30,354 bases of DNA, taken from positions 1-30,354 of the forward strand of contig JBIKVK010000013.1 of the NCBI GenBank assembly GCA_044356835.1, in the 5' to 3' direction. Below the pieces are notes generated by a model. That model saw nothing but the letters and a program-made list of their open reading frames with translations. It was not told where the DNA came from and made no database searches. This DNA comes from SYIM01 sp044356835 (GTDB lineage Bacteria; Pseudomonadota; Gammaproteobacteria; Burkholderiales; Burkholderiaceae_E). Positions 1 to 7,937 of this stretch are shown here, one piece after another. How positions within the stretch are numbered: the first letter of the stretch is position 1; the number at the start of each line of letters is the position of its first letter. Position numbers and translations under genes: made by a program.

Positions 1-665
1 CCCAGGCGACCCACCGGAATCTGACTCTTCAAACTCTCGGGAAAGACCGTCAACAGACGGGGGTTGGAACCGATCGGCCCCGGGGCCACCGCGTTGACCG
101 TAATGCCGCGATGAGCGTTTTCCTTGGCCAAATAGAGCGTCAGGGCATGCACTCCGGCCTTGGAGGCGCCGTAAGCCAGGTTTCCGGCGCGCCTCTGCTC
201 GGATTCGTCAAGCCAGGGCCTGGGGTTGCCGCCGTTTTTTGCAAGCACCGAGCCGATATTGATGATACGGCCGAAGCCTCGGGTGCGCATGCCCGGCAGC
301 ACCGTCTGACAGCATACAAAAACGCTGGTGAGGTTGGCGCGCAGGACTCGGTGCCACTCGGCCTCGGTCACGTCCTGCGATGCGCCATGCGAGCCCACAC
401 CGGCCAGGTTGATCAGGATATCGACCGGAGCCAGCTCTCGTTCGCAACGCTCGATGACGGCTGTAACGGCTGCGCTGTCGGACACATCGGCCTGCGCGAC
501 GATCGCGCGCCGCCCCGCCTGCCGGACCTGCGCGGCCACCTCAGCCGCGTCAATCAAGTCGACCAGGCAGAGGTCGGCGCCTTCGGCGGCAAAGCGTGCG
601 GCGATCGCACGCCCCAGGCCGCCCGCCGCGCCGGTGAGAACCGCAGTACGCGAGGCGAGTCTCAT
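1..665 (-). CDS. SDR-family NAD(P)-dependent oxidoreductase (3' end cut by window edge)
   Basis: Short-chain dehydrogenase/reductase with a Rossmann fold, read leftwards and open to the window edge (221 codons visible of a usual ~250). Visible features are the nucleotide-binding motif TGAAGGLG (residues 11-18), the NLAG turn (86-89), Asn111, Ser139, and the catalytic Tyr165 and Lys169 in AYGASKAG, then NAVAPGPI. The family oxidises or reduces alcohols/ketones with NAD(P); the substrate is not evident. The ATG at 665-663 follows the Bug receptor stop (678-676) by 10 bases. No good Shine-Dalgarno is present and the start lies in an inverted repeat (657-677), so translational coupling to the upstream gene is likely. 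It appears to be the fourth gene of the acnA-led operon, so it may process a hydroxy- or keto-acid of that pathway (inference). Confidence 0.9.
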   Translation of the reverse strand, partial: MRLASRTAVLTGAAGGLGRAIAARFAAEGADLCLVDLIDAAEVAAQVRQAGRRAIVAQADVSDSAAVTAVIERCERELAPVDILINLAGVGSHGASQDVTEAEWHRVLRANLTSVFVCCQTVLPGMRTRGFGRIINIGSVLAKNGGNPRPWLDESEQRRAGNLAYGASKAGVHALTLYLAKENAHRGITVNAVAPGPIGSNPRLLTVFPESLKSQIPVGRL

Positions 666-677
666 CGATCGAGACTC
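657..677 (-). promoter_or_regulatory. Inverted repeat spanning the SDR start codon (possible translational-coupling hairpin)
   Basis: Perfect 7-bp arms GAGTCTC (657-663) and GAGACTC (671-677) with a 7-nt spacer. On the minus-strand mRNA the UGA of the Bug gene (678-676) overlaps the 5' arm, and the AUG of the SDR gene (665-663) sits at the loop/3'-arm junction. Ribosomes finishing the upstream gene would melt the hairpin. The repeat is seen directly; its role is inferred. Confidence 0.45.
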
Positions 678-1659
678 ACTCGGGCTTTACCTGGGCCGAG
701 GTCACCACCTTGGCCCATTTGTCGATCTCGTTGATGAAAAACTGGCCGAACTGTGCGGCCGTGGTGCCCATCGGCTCGGCGCCATTGGTCCGGAAGGCCT
801 CCTGTACCTTGGGATCGCGCAAGGCCTTGATGGTCTCAGCCTCGAGCCGGTTGACGATGGGTGCGGGCGTACCGGCCGGGGCAAAGAGCCCGAACCAGGC
901 TTGTGCATCGAATCCGGCCACGCCCGCCTCAACCATGGTGGGGATCTCCGGAGCAATCGACGCCCGGGTCGTCGTGCTCACCGCGAGGCCTCGCAACTTG
1001 CCGGAACTTGAGAGCGGGCCGGTGGTAATGACGTTGTCGAAGGTCAGCGGAACCCGGCCACCAATCACATCGGTCATGGCAGGCGCCGTGCCTTTGTAGG
1101 GAATCGCCTGCATCTTGATTCCGGCAAGGCTGCTGAAGTACTCCATGAACAGGTGTGATCCGGAGCCCGAGCCCGCGGTCGCATACTGGAGAGGCTCCTT
1201 GGCGGCCTTGGCAGCCGCAATGAGCTCACCCACCGAACGGATGGGCGAAGAAGGATGGACTACCAGCATGAAGGGCGTGGTGGCGATCTGGCTGATCGGC
1301 AAGAGATCGGTCCGCGCGTTATAGGTCAGACTCTTGTAGAGCGAGGGGTTGATCGACAGCGAGATCGTCCCCAGCAGGATCGTGTAGCCGTCGGGGGCCG
1401 ACTTAGCGACGTGGTCAGCACCGATATTGCTCGCAGCCCCTGGGCGATTTTCAACGACCACCGACTGGCCCAGTTGCTCGGACAGACGGGCGGCAATGGC
1501 CCGGCCCATGATGTCGCTCGCGCCGCCCGCGGTGAAACCGACGATCAATCGCACGGGTTTGCTGGGGTAGGCCTGCTGAGCCTGCGCGCCTGAACCTGCG
1601 ATGAGCAAGCCTGCGGTGGCGAAGGCCGCGATCGAGAAAGCTCCGGGATTCAATTTCAT
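676..1659 (-). CDS. Bug/TctC-family periplasmic tripartite-tricarboxylate receptor
   Basis: Periplasmic solute receptor of the Bug (Bordetella uptake gene)/TctC family, 327 aa, typical length. Residues 1-27 form a Sec signal peptide ending in a probable AQA cleavage site. The mature start YPSKPVRLIVGFTAGGASD and the ligand-loop motif KSAPDGYT are diagnostic of the family, as are the later YKGTAPAMTDVIGG and FGLFAPAGTP. The ATG at 1659 is chosen because AAGGAG lies 7 bases upstream and the signal peptide begins there; the frame stays open further upstream but that part looks non-coding. It is the third gene of the acnA-flavoprotein-receptor-SDR run. The TctA/TctB membrane subunits are absent from the window. 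The ligand is probably a carboxylate, and the neighbours suggest a tricarboxylate (inference). Confidence 0.95.
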   Translation of the reverse strand: MKLNPGAFSIAAFATAGLLIAGSGAQAQQAYPSKPVRLIVGFTAGGASDIMGRAIAARLSEQLGQSVVVENRPGAASNIGADHVAKSAPDGYTILLGTISLSINPSLYKSLTYNARTDLLPISQIATTPFMLVVHPSSPIRSVGELIAAAKAAKEPLQYATAGSGSGSHLFMEYFSSLAGIKMQAIPYKGTAPAMTDVIGGRVPLTFDNVITTGPLSSSGKLRGLAVSTTTRASIAPEIPTMVEAGVAGFDAQAWFGLFAPAGTPAPIVNRLEAETIKALRDPKVQEAFRTNGAEPMGTTAAQFGQFFINEIDKWAKVVTSAQVKPE

Positions 1660-1712
1660 GTTGACTGCTCCTTCATGTTCTTGAACAACTTTCAATCGAC
1701 AGAGGGTGCGGC

Positions 1713-3158
1713 TCAGCGTCTGCGGGCCGCGTCGGTGCCGGCGATGCGGCCAAACACTGCCCCCTTGAGCACCGAAGTCGCGCCGGTGTAGTGGCCGTAG
1801 TAGAGTCCCTGCGTCTCGCCCACCGCATAGAGCCCCGGGATCGGGTCGCCCTGGTGGTTGATCACCTCGGCCAGCGGCGTGGTCTTTAGTCCGCCAAAGG
1901 TAAAAACGATTGAAGAGACGATCGGGTAGGCCTTGAAGGGCGGGCGATCGATCGGACGGGCCCAATGGCTCTTGGCCGGCCAAAGGCCGCGCGTGGCCAG
2001 GCCGTCGAGCGAACGCGGATCGAAACCGGATTCGGGTGGGCAGGCCTGGTTGTACCGGTCAATCGTGGCCACGAGCAGATCCGGCGGCAGGCCGATCTTT
2101 TCAGCAAGAGCCTTGATCGAGCCGGCCTCGATCGCGGGCTGTTCGGTCCGAATGGCGACTGAGAGATTGGGCACATCGGACAAGCGCGCATCGAGAATGA
2201 CCCAGGCGATTCCGCGAGGCTGGGCAAAGATCTCGCGGGAAACCCCCTCGTAGGTCTCGTCGGTATGCCCTGGACCCTCATCAACGAAACGCTGGGCATG
2301 CTGGTTGACCAGCACGCCGTAGGGGTAGACATACATTGACGCCCCAGCGCGCCCCGATCGCGGATCCATCGGTGAGGCATGCCAACTGCCGAAATCGCCG
2401 CAGGGGGCTGCGCCGATGTCGAGCGCCATGCGGATGCCCTCGCCCTTGTTGTAGTGACAACCGTTGGACATCATCTTGAGATGAATGGCGCGCGGGCCCA
2501 GATAGCGGTTCATCATTTCCGCATTGCCCTGAAAGCCCCCGCTCGCAAGGATCACCGAACGACCCCGTAACGACACAGGCCGGTTGCCGGGGCCCACCGC
2601 CTCGACACCGACCACCCGACCGTCCTCGCAGATCAGTGACAGAGCCGCGGTTTCGTATACAACCGTTCCCCCCAGGCGTTCAAACGATGTCGCCAGGGCG
2701 TCGACCAGCGCCCGGCCACCACCGCTCGGCTGGATCCGGGGCTGGATCGATGTCGGAAAAGGTACCTCCAGCGGAATGAAGCGCACGCCGTGACTCTTGA
2801 GCCATGCAAGCGTGGGAGGGGCTTGAGCAGCCAGAGTGGAGACGACGTTGGGATCGACCATGCTCAATGCGCGCAAGATGCGCGGCCACTCGCTGGCCGG
2901 TCGACTCGCCTCAGCCACCAACCCCGGATCGAGGTAGCCTCCGGCATTGACCGCAAAATGTTCTTCGAAATCGTCGCTGACTTCGAACTCCGATTTCATG
3001 CGCATCCAGGCGCCGGTATGGCGGGTGTTGCCGCCACGTTCCTCGAAGGGGGCACGCTCGAGCACGCAGACACGGGCGCCTGCCTCGGCTGCGGCGACGG
3101 CCGCAGCAAGGCCCGCCCCTCCGCATCCGACCACCACAACATCGTATTGCTCACTCAT
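1713..3158 (-). CDS. tcuA: FAD-dependent dehydrogenase, TcuA (tricarballylate dehydrogenase)/fumarate-reductase flavoprotein family
   Basis: Flavoprotein of 481 aa in the fumarate reductase/succinate dehydrogenase/TcuA family. Seen: the FAD-binding start VVVVGCGGAGLAAA (GxGxxG at 11-16), ERAPFEERGGNTRHTG (the GGNxRHT pattern typical of TcuA), ILASGGFQGN in the middle, and the C-terminal FTFGGLKTTPLAEVIN and GLYAVGETQGLYYGHYTGATS that close the FAD site. TcuA oxidises tricarballylate to cis-aconitate. The AcnA-type aconitase gene ends 22 bases upstream in the same direction, which fits that chemistry. Its usual electron-transfer partner TcuB is not in the window, so the acceptor is unknown. 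GGAGG lies 9 bases before the ATG. Another 3-ketosteroid-dehydrogenase-like or fumarate-type substrate is possible; the gene symbol denotes family only. Confidence 0.85.
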   Translation of the reverse strand: MSEQYDVVVVGCGGAGLAAAVAAAEAGARVCVLERAPFEERGGNTRHTGAWMRMKSEFEVSDDFEEHFAVNAGGYLDPGLVAEASRPASEWPRILRALSMVDPNVVSTLAAQAPPTLAWLKSHGVRFIPLEVPFPTSIQPRIQPSGGGRALVDALATSFERLGGTVVYETAALSLICEDGRVVGVEAVGPGNRPVSLRGRSVILASGGFQGNAEMMNRYLGPRAIHLKMMSNGCHYNKGEGIRMALDIGAAPCGDFGSWHASPMDPRSGRAGASMYVYPYGVLVNQHAQRFVDEGPGHTDETYEGVSREIFAQPRGIAWVILDARLSDVPNLSVAIRTEQPAIEAGSIKALAEKIGLPPDLLVATIDRYNQACPPESGFDPRSLDGLATRGLWPAKSHWARPIDRPPFKAYPIVSSIVFTFGGLKTTPLAEVINHQGDPIPGLYAVGETQGLYYGHYTGATSVLKGAVFGRIAGTDAARRR

Positions 3159-3180
3159 CCGATCAGCCTCCGATCAATCT

Positions 3181-5970
3181 CTAAGCGGTGCCCGCCGCCG
3201 CATGCGACGCGGCCGCTCCCGCGCCAAAGAGATTCAGCACCTGCGAAGGAATACCACCGCCACGCATCAGATCTCGCTCGGCACCGGTCAACAGTGCTGC
3301 CCGCACGGTGAACACCGCAGTGGGCGGCCCCCCAGGATCACTCGACGCATGGACCCGGATCGGCGTGCCGCGATCCATGGCGGCCTCGATACCCTCAAAG
3401 TCAAAGTGCTCGGAGCCCGTGAGGCCCAGCGACGCCCATCCCTGACCACTCTCGAAGAGGAGCGGAAGCACGCCCATTGCGATCAGGTTGGCGCGATGGA
3501 TGCGCTCGAAGGACTCGGCAATGACCGCAACGACCCCGAGCAGCACGGTGCACTTGGCCGCCCAATCACGGCTGCTGCCGCTGCCATAATCGCGACCGGC
3601 AAGCACCACCGTCGGAATACCTGCGGCCCGATAACGCATCGCGGCTTCGAAGACGCTCAGCCGCCGGCCGCTCGGGTGGTGCACCGTCACGCCACCCTCG
3701 ACGCCCGGCACGAGTTGATTGCGCAGGCGCAGGTTCGCAAAACCTGCGCGGGTCATCACGCGGTAATTGCCGCGCCGTCCGACGTAACTGTTGAAGTCGG
3801 ATTGCCGCACGCCCAAACCGGACAGATACTGACCGGCGGCCGACTCGAGCGGGATCTCGCCGCCGGGCGAGATGTGGTCGGTCGTCACCGAGTCGCCGAG
3901 CAGCACCAGGGCGCGCGCACGGTCGATTCGGTCGCGGTCAGGCCGTACCGCCGACGGCTGGGCCAGAATGCGATCGCCGAGCGCCTCGGACCAGGATGAG
4001 GGCTCCATGTCGCCCGCGCTCGACTGATCATCGATGGGACAAGGAGCAGCTCCGAAGAACGGCGGCTCGATCAGGTACGTGGATTGCGGGTCCCAGGCAT
4101 AGCGCGCGCCCGTGGGGGCTTCAAGGGCATGCCACAGGGCAACGTCGACGCCATGCTCATAGACCGAACGGAAACGGGCAGGGTCTTCGGCCAACGGCAG
4201 GAGCGCCTGCAGCGCGGGCATGGCCGGCAGCAGATCGGCCGCGAAAACGGGATGGCCATTGGCCTGCAGGCCAATCGGTTCAGAGTCGAGATCGAGGTCG
4301 ATTCGACCAGCGAGGGCGTACATCACCACCCAGTGCGGCGCACCGATGTAGTTGGCGCGAATCGCCTTGTGGATCCGTCCTTCGAAATTTCGATTGCCGG
4401 ATATGACCGCAGCCGCCACCAGCCCGCCCGCTTCAATGGCCTCGGCGACGTCCGGGTTGAGCGGACCGGACTTGCCGCCGCAGGTGCTGCAGCCGTGTCC
4501 CACGATGCCGAATCCGATCGCCTCCAGGGGCTCGAGCAGTCCGGCCGCAGCCAGGTAGTCGCCCACCACCCGCGATCCGGGCGCCATCGATGTCTTCACC
4601 CAGGGCGGCGGGCGCAGGCCCAGCTCGACAGCCCGCCGGGCGACCCATCCGGCGCTCAGCATCGCGAGCGGGTTGGCGGTATTGGTACAGGAGGTAATGG
4701 CCGCAAGCACCACCGAACCATCGCGCAGACCACCCATCGGCGCGCTCGCGGCCGGTCTTGCATACCCCCCCGAATCGACGGGTGCATGGAGGCGAGTGCG
4801 AAAATCCCGGCCAACCTCTCCAACATCCAGTCGGTCCTGCGGGCGCCGCGGACCGGCGAGGCTCGGACGGGCCGCAGACAGATCGATCTCGATCACCCGG
4901 CTGTAATTCGGTGCCGGCGCATCAGCGTGTCTGAACAATCCATTCATCCGTGCATAGCGCTCGACCCGGCCAAGCAGCGCCGACTCGCGTCCGGTCGTAC
5001 GCAGGTAGTCCATCGTGCGGATGTCCACCGGAAAGAATCCGCAGGTTGCGCCGTACTCGGGACACATGTTGGACAGCGTGGCCCGATCGGCGACCGACAG
5101 GCGCTCGGCCGCAGGCCCGAAGAACTCCACCGCGCAGGCGGTCACCCCTTCACGGCGTAAACGCTCGGTCACCCGGAGCACCAGATCCGCGCTCACCACG
5201 CCCGGCCCGGCCTCACCCTGGAGCCGTACCCCGACCACCGCCGGCAAGGGAAACCCGTAAGCCTGACCGAGCAAGGCCGCCTCGGCATCCAAACCGCCCA
5301 CGCCCCAGCCGAGCACCCCGAGCGCATTCACCATCGTGGTGTGGGAATCGCAGCCCAGGACAAACTCAGGAAACTGCCAGAGCGAGCCGTCATGAGAACG
5401 CTCACCCACGACTTCGGCGATGCGCTCGATATGAATCTGATGAATGATGCCGCTGCCAGGGGGGTGAATGCGCAGGCCCTTGAAGGCTTGGTGCGCCCAC
5501 TTGATAAAGCGGTACCGCTCCTGATTGCGCTTGAACTCCCGCGCAAGATTGAGATCGATCGCATCGGGACGGGCCCAGTAGTCCACCTGCAGCGAGTGGT
5601 CGACGATCAGATCGACCGGGAGCAATGCATCCACCTGGGAAGGGTCGACGCCGCGGTGGGCGAGCGCATCGCGCAGAGCCGCCAGGTCCTGCAAAAGCGG
5701 CAGGCCACTGGAGTCAGGCAGCACCACCCGGCTGACCTGAAGAGCCACATCGCGACCTTCGTTGTCCTGCCAGTCGACCAGTCGCGCGATCTCTTCGTCG
5801 GGCATTCGGTCGGGCCCGCCCCAGATGCGGCTGCGCAAGAGATTCTCGAGCATGACCCGGATGCAAAACGGGTAGGTTTCGACAGAGCGCCCGCGCTCTT
5901 TCAGGGCGAGTCCAATGTCGCACCACCGCTCGCCGGATCCAGTCTCGCGCAGCCATGCGGGCTGCTTCAT
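3181..5970 (-). CDS. acnA: Aconitate hydratase, AcnA/IRP type (probable pathway-dedicated paralogue)
   Basis: Aconitase of the AcnA/iron-regulatory-protein branch, 929 aa (family about 890-910). It interconverts citrate, cis-aconitate and isocitrate, or close analogues, using a [4Fe-4S] cluster. Cluster ligands are Cys428 (ITSCTNT) and Cys494/Cys497 (GHGCSTCGG), with the same 66- and 3-residue spacing as in E. coli AcnA. Other motifs are DSHTTMVNALGVLGWGVGGLDAE, SGNRNFEGRIH, and, in the swivelling C-terminal domain, GDSVTTDHISPGG and AGRDYGSGSSRDWAAKC. The ATG at 5970 is preceded by AGGGGGA. The frame stays open 74 codons further up to 6192, but that part lacks family similarity. It leads the operon with the TcuA-like flavoprotein, Bug receptor and SDR, opposite a GntR regulator, so it is more likely a pathway enzyme than the TCA-cycle aconitase (inference). 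Confidence 0.93.
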   Translation of the reverse strand: MKQPAWLRETGSGERWCDIGLALKERGRSVETYPFCIRVMLENLLRSRIWGGPDRMPDEEIARLVDWQDNEGRDVALQVSRVVLPDSSGLPLLQDLAALRDALAHRGVDPSQVDALLPVDLIVDHSLQVDYWARPDAIDLNLAREFKRNQERYRFIKWAHQAFKGLRIHPPGSGIIHQIHIERIAEVVGERSHDGSLWQFPEFVLGCDSHTTMVNALGVLGWGVGGLDAEAALLGQAYGFPLPAVVGVRLQGEAGPGVVSADLVLRVTERLRREGVTACAVEFFGPAAERLSVADRATLSNMCPEYGATCGFFPVDIRTMDYLRTTGRESALLGRVERYARMNGLFRHADAPAPNYSRVIEIDLSAARPSLAGPRRPQDRLDVGEVGRDFRTRLHAPVDSGGYARPAASAPMGGLRDGSVVLAAITSCTNTANPLAMLSAGWVARRAVELGLRPPPWVKTSMAPGSRVVGDYLAAAGLLEPLEAIGFGIVGHGCSTCGGKSGPLNPDVAEAIEAGGLVAAAVISGNRNFEGRIHKAIRANYIGAPHWVVMYALAGRIDLDLDSEPIGLQANGHPVFAADLLPAMPALQALLPLAEDPARFRSVYEHGVDVALWHALEAPTGARYAWDPQSTYLIEPPFFGAAPCPIDDQSSAGDMEPSSWSEALGDRILAQPSAVRPDRDRIDRARALVLLGDSVTTDHISPGGEIPLESAAGQYLSGLGVRQSDFNSYVGRRGNYRVMTRAGFANLRLRNQLVPGVEGGVTVHHPSGRRLSVFEAAMRYRAAGIPTVVLAGRDYGSGSSRDWAAKCTVLLGVVAVIAESFERIHRANLIAMGVLPLLFESGQGWASLGLTGSEHFDFEGIEAAMDRGTPIRVHASSDPGGPPTAVFTVRAALLTGAERDLMRGGGIPSQVLNLFGAGAAASHAAAGTA

Positions 5971-6227
5971 GCCATCCCCCTGTGCCGGATCGACCGTCCG
6001 GTCTGAACGTCTGTCGTATGCTGAGGCTTCAGCGAGTCCGCAGTCTAGCGACTGGGGCGCGAAAGCGTCAACTCTTGGCCGGGATCGTGCGCATCCCGGA
6101 CCTCGCGCCGGCGAGCTGCGCCGAATCTTCTTGAGCCCCGTGAGCAGCCGCTCTATGTTGCGTGCTTCGATCCTGGATCGATCACGAACCAACCGGGTGC
6201 AAGGCCGGCAAGTCTTGACTCAGGCGA
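5971..6227 (-). other. Long structured leader/intergenic region upstream of the aconitase operon
   Basis: The gap between the divergent aconitase and regulator genes holds four short perfect inverted repeats: GCTGA/TCAGC (6020-6033), CAGTC/GACTG (6041-6054), CCGGGAT/ATCCCGG (6079-6099, 7-nt loop) and TCGATC/GATCGA (6167-6181). If transcription of the aconitase operon starts near the palindrome at 6228-6247, all lie in its leader. They could be protein-binding sites or RNA hairpins. No convincing minus-strand promoter hexamers were found. The region is GC-rich, so some repeats may be chance. Confidence 0.35.
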
Positions 6228-6247
6228 CAATACTGTTAACACTATTG
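6228..6247. promoter_or_regulatory. Palindromic operator candidate for the GntR/FCD regulator
   Basis: The 20-bp near-perfect palindrome CAATACTGTTAACACTATTG is centred between 6237 and 6238, with nine of ten base pairs symmetric around TGTTAACA. It ends 2 bases before the regulator ATG and takes the place where a Shine-Dalgarno would lie. A possible -35 element, TTGACT, is at 6215-6220; a matching -10 is poor. GntR/FadR-type dimers bind short palindromes in their own promoter regions, so autoregulation and control of the divergent aconitase operon is the natural reading (inference). Confidence 0.55.
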
Positions 6248-6249
6248 CA

Positions 6250-6960
6250 ATGCGTTTCGACGTCCCCTTTGCGCAGCCCACGGTCGCGCGACCGGCTGCG
6301 GGCACATTGTCCGACAGCGTGTTCGAGCACCTGCTGCAGTCGATTTATTCCGGACGCCTGGGTCCCGGCGCCGTGCTGAACGAGGTCGCGCTCGCCACCG
6401 AGCTGGGCGTATCGCGCGGGCCGGTACGTGAGGCCATCCGCAGGCTGCAGGGCGTTCAACTGGTCGAGCGCGAGGCCTACTTGAGGGCCCGCGTCGTCGA
6501 GCTCACGGCGTCTGTTGCTCGAGAGCTCTTCGAAATGCGCGAGGCCCTTGAGGGCATGGCCGGCCGCCTGGCCGCTTCCCGCATGACCGAGAGCGAGATC
6601 GAAGCGCTCAGCAAAGACCTGGACGATGCGCGACGGCAGCGCAAAGCCGGGGGCGTCCGCGCTGCGAGGCGGGTCAGCGCATTCGATTTTCATGAGCGTC
6701 TGGCCGTCGCGAGCGGCAATTCAAGAATTCACGCGATGTTGATGGGCGACCTGCGGCACCTGTTGCGACTGTACCGGGTTCGTTCCGGAGCGGTTCCCCA
6801 CCGCAAGGACCTCGCCTTCGAAGAACACTGGCAAGTGCTGCGGGCCATCCGCGCACGTGACGCCGATCTGGCCGAGTCCCTGATGCGCGCGCACGTCCGG
6901 CGCGCCGCAGAGCAGCTGTTTCGCGAACTGCCCGAGCGCCCGCCCGGGGCGGCGCACTGA
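6250..6960 (+). CDS. GntR-family transcriptional regulator with FCD domain (FadR/VanR subfamily)
   Basis: DNA-binding one-component regulator of 236 aa. Residues about 19-80 form the winged helix (LSDSVFEHLLQSIYSGRLGPGAVLNEVALATELGVSRGPVREAIRRLQ), and about 88-225 the all-helical FCD effector domain, including FDFHERLAVASGN and the late EHWQVLRAIRARDADLAESLMRAHV. FCD regulators normally bind a small carboxylic acid through a metal held by Asp/His residues; FDFH and EEHW supply such residues. It is divergent from the aconitase operon and followed 33 bases later by the lyase gene, so it probably controls both arms. The ATG at 6250 has no Shine-Dalgarno because the palindrome 6228-6247 occupies that space; a leaderless mRNA or a later start such as the TTG of TLSDSV is possible. 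Confidence 0.93.
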   Translation: MRFDVPFAQPTVARPAAGTLSDSVFEHLLQSIYSGRLGPGAVLNEVALATELGVSRGPVREAIRRLQGVQLVEREAYLRARVVELTASVARELFEMREALEGMAGRLAASRMTESEIEALSKDLDDARRQRKAGGVRAARRVSAFDFHERLAVASGNSRIHAMLMGDLRHLLRLYRVRSGAVPHRKDLAFEEHWQVLRAIRARDADLAESLMRAHVRRAAEQLFRELPERPPGAAH

Positions 6961-6993
6961 CGATACGATCCATTCCATGACGAGCCGATCAAG

Positions 6994-7887
6994 ATGACGC
7001 CATCTGCCGCTGCCCGGTTCAGGGCCCTGCTTGCCAGTGAAGAACTGATCGTCGCACCCGGGGTGTTCGATGGCTACAGTGCCCTCCTGGTCGAGGCTGC
7101 GGGGTTCAAGACCGCAGCCACCAGCGGCGCGGCAGTGTCGAATTCGCTCCTCGGCGTGCCCGACATCGGCGTCATGGGGCTGCGCGAGAACGTCGACCAT
7201 TGCCGCAATCTCGCCCGCGCGATCTCCATTCCGCTGACCGCCGATGCCGACACGGGCTATGGCAACCCGGTCAATGTCTGGCACACGGTCCAGCAGTTCG
7301 AAGAGGCCGGGGTGGCAGGGATCAACATCGAAGATCAGGTAAGCCCCAAGCGCTGCGGTCACATGCCCGGCAAGCAGGTGGTCGAAGAGGTCGAGATGGT
7401 GCGCAAGATCGAGGCTGCATGCATGGCTCGCCGGAGCGATGATTTTGTAATCATCGCCCGCACCGACGCGCTCGCAATCGAAGGAATCGAGGGCGCAGCG
7501 CGGCGAGCGCGCCTGTATGCCGCCGCAGGGGCGGACATGATCTTCCCGGACGCAGTCCGCACCGAGGAGGAGATCGGGCGAATCGTCGATGCGGCCGGTA
7601 TCCCGGTCACGATCAACATGGGGTTTGGCATCCGCTCAAGACCGACGACACCGCTGATCCCACTTCCTCGTCTGAAAGCACTGGGCGTGAGGCGTATCAG
7701 CCTGCCCAGAATGTTGTCCGGTGCTGCCATCCGTGGCATGAAGACCGCGCTCGCCCTCATGCAGCAGGTTGTCGCAAGCGGTCAGCCGATCGACCGCCCC
7801 GACCTGGTTGCGGGGATCGACGAAATTACCGAATTGATGGACTACGGCGGCATGCGAGAACGCGAAGCGCAGCTGCTCAAACTCTAA
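6994..7887 (+). CDS. Isocitrate lyase/PEP mutase superfamily lyase (PrpB/dimethylmalate-lyase-like)
   Basis: TIM-barrel enzyme of 297 aa, the length of PrpB (2-methylisocitrate lyase) and 2,3-dimethylmalate lyase. The Mg-site acids Asp57 (GVPDIG), Asp84/Asp86 (TADADTGYGN) and Glu113 (NIEDQ) are present, and so is the lyase signature KRCGH (119-123) with the catalytic Cys121. The intact KRCGH argues for C-C bond cleavage of a 2-hydroxy acid, not for PEP-mutase chemistry. Following an aconitase and a TcuA-like dehydrogenase, a (2-alkyl)isocitrate-like substrate giving glyoxylate or pyruvate plus a dicarboxylate is plausible (inference). Oxaloacetate decarboxylase or dimethylmalate lyase activity are alternatives. 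The ATG at 6994 has only a weak ribosome site. It lies between the regulator and the isochorismatase-like gene, probably in one transcript. Confidence 0.92.
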   Translation: MTPSAAARFRALLASEELIVAPGVFDGYSALLVEAAGFKTAATSGAAVSNSLLGVPDIGVMGLRENVDHCRNLARAISIPLTADADTGYGNPVNVWHTVQQFEEAGVAGINIEDQVSPKRCGHMPGKQVVEEVEMVRKIEAACMARRSDDFVIIARTDALAIEGIEGAARRARLYAAAGADMIFPDAVRTEEEIGRIVDAAGIPVTINMGFGIRSRPTTPLIPLPRLKALGVRRISLPRMLSGAAIRGMKTALALMQQVVASGQPIDRPDLVAGIDEITELMDYGGMREREAQLLKL

Positions 7888-7937
7888 GCCCCCCGATCCG
7901 AAGCTCTCACACTGCCCACCCTAGGACTGCCCTGACC

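Noticed and set aside
1660..1983. 108-codon N-terminal extension of the first Bug receptor
   Set aside because: It lies inside the flavoprotein gene, and a signal peptide plus AAGGAG mark the start at 1659.
5971..6192. 74-codon N-terminal extension of the aconitase
   Set aside because: Extra residues are Arg/Ser-rich without family similarity, and a good ribosome site precedes the ATG at 5970.
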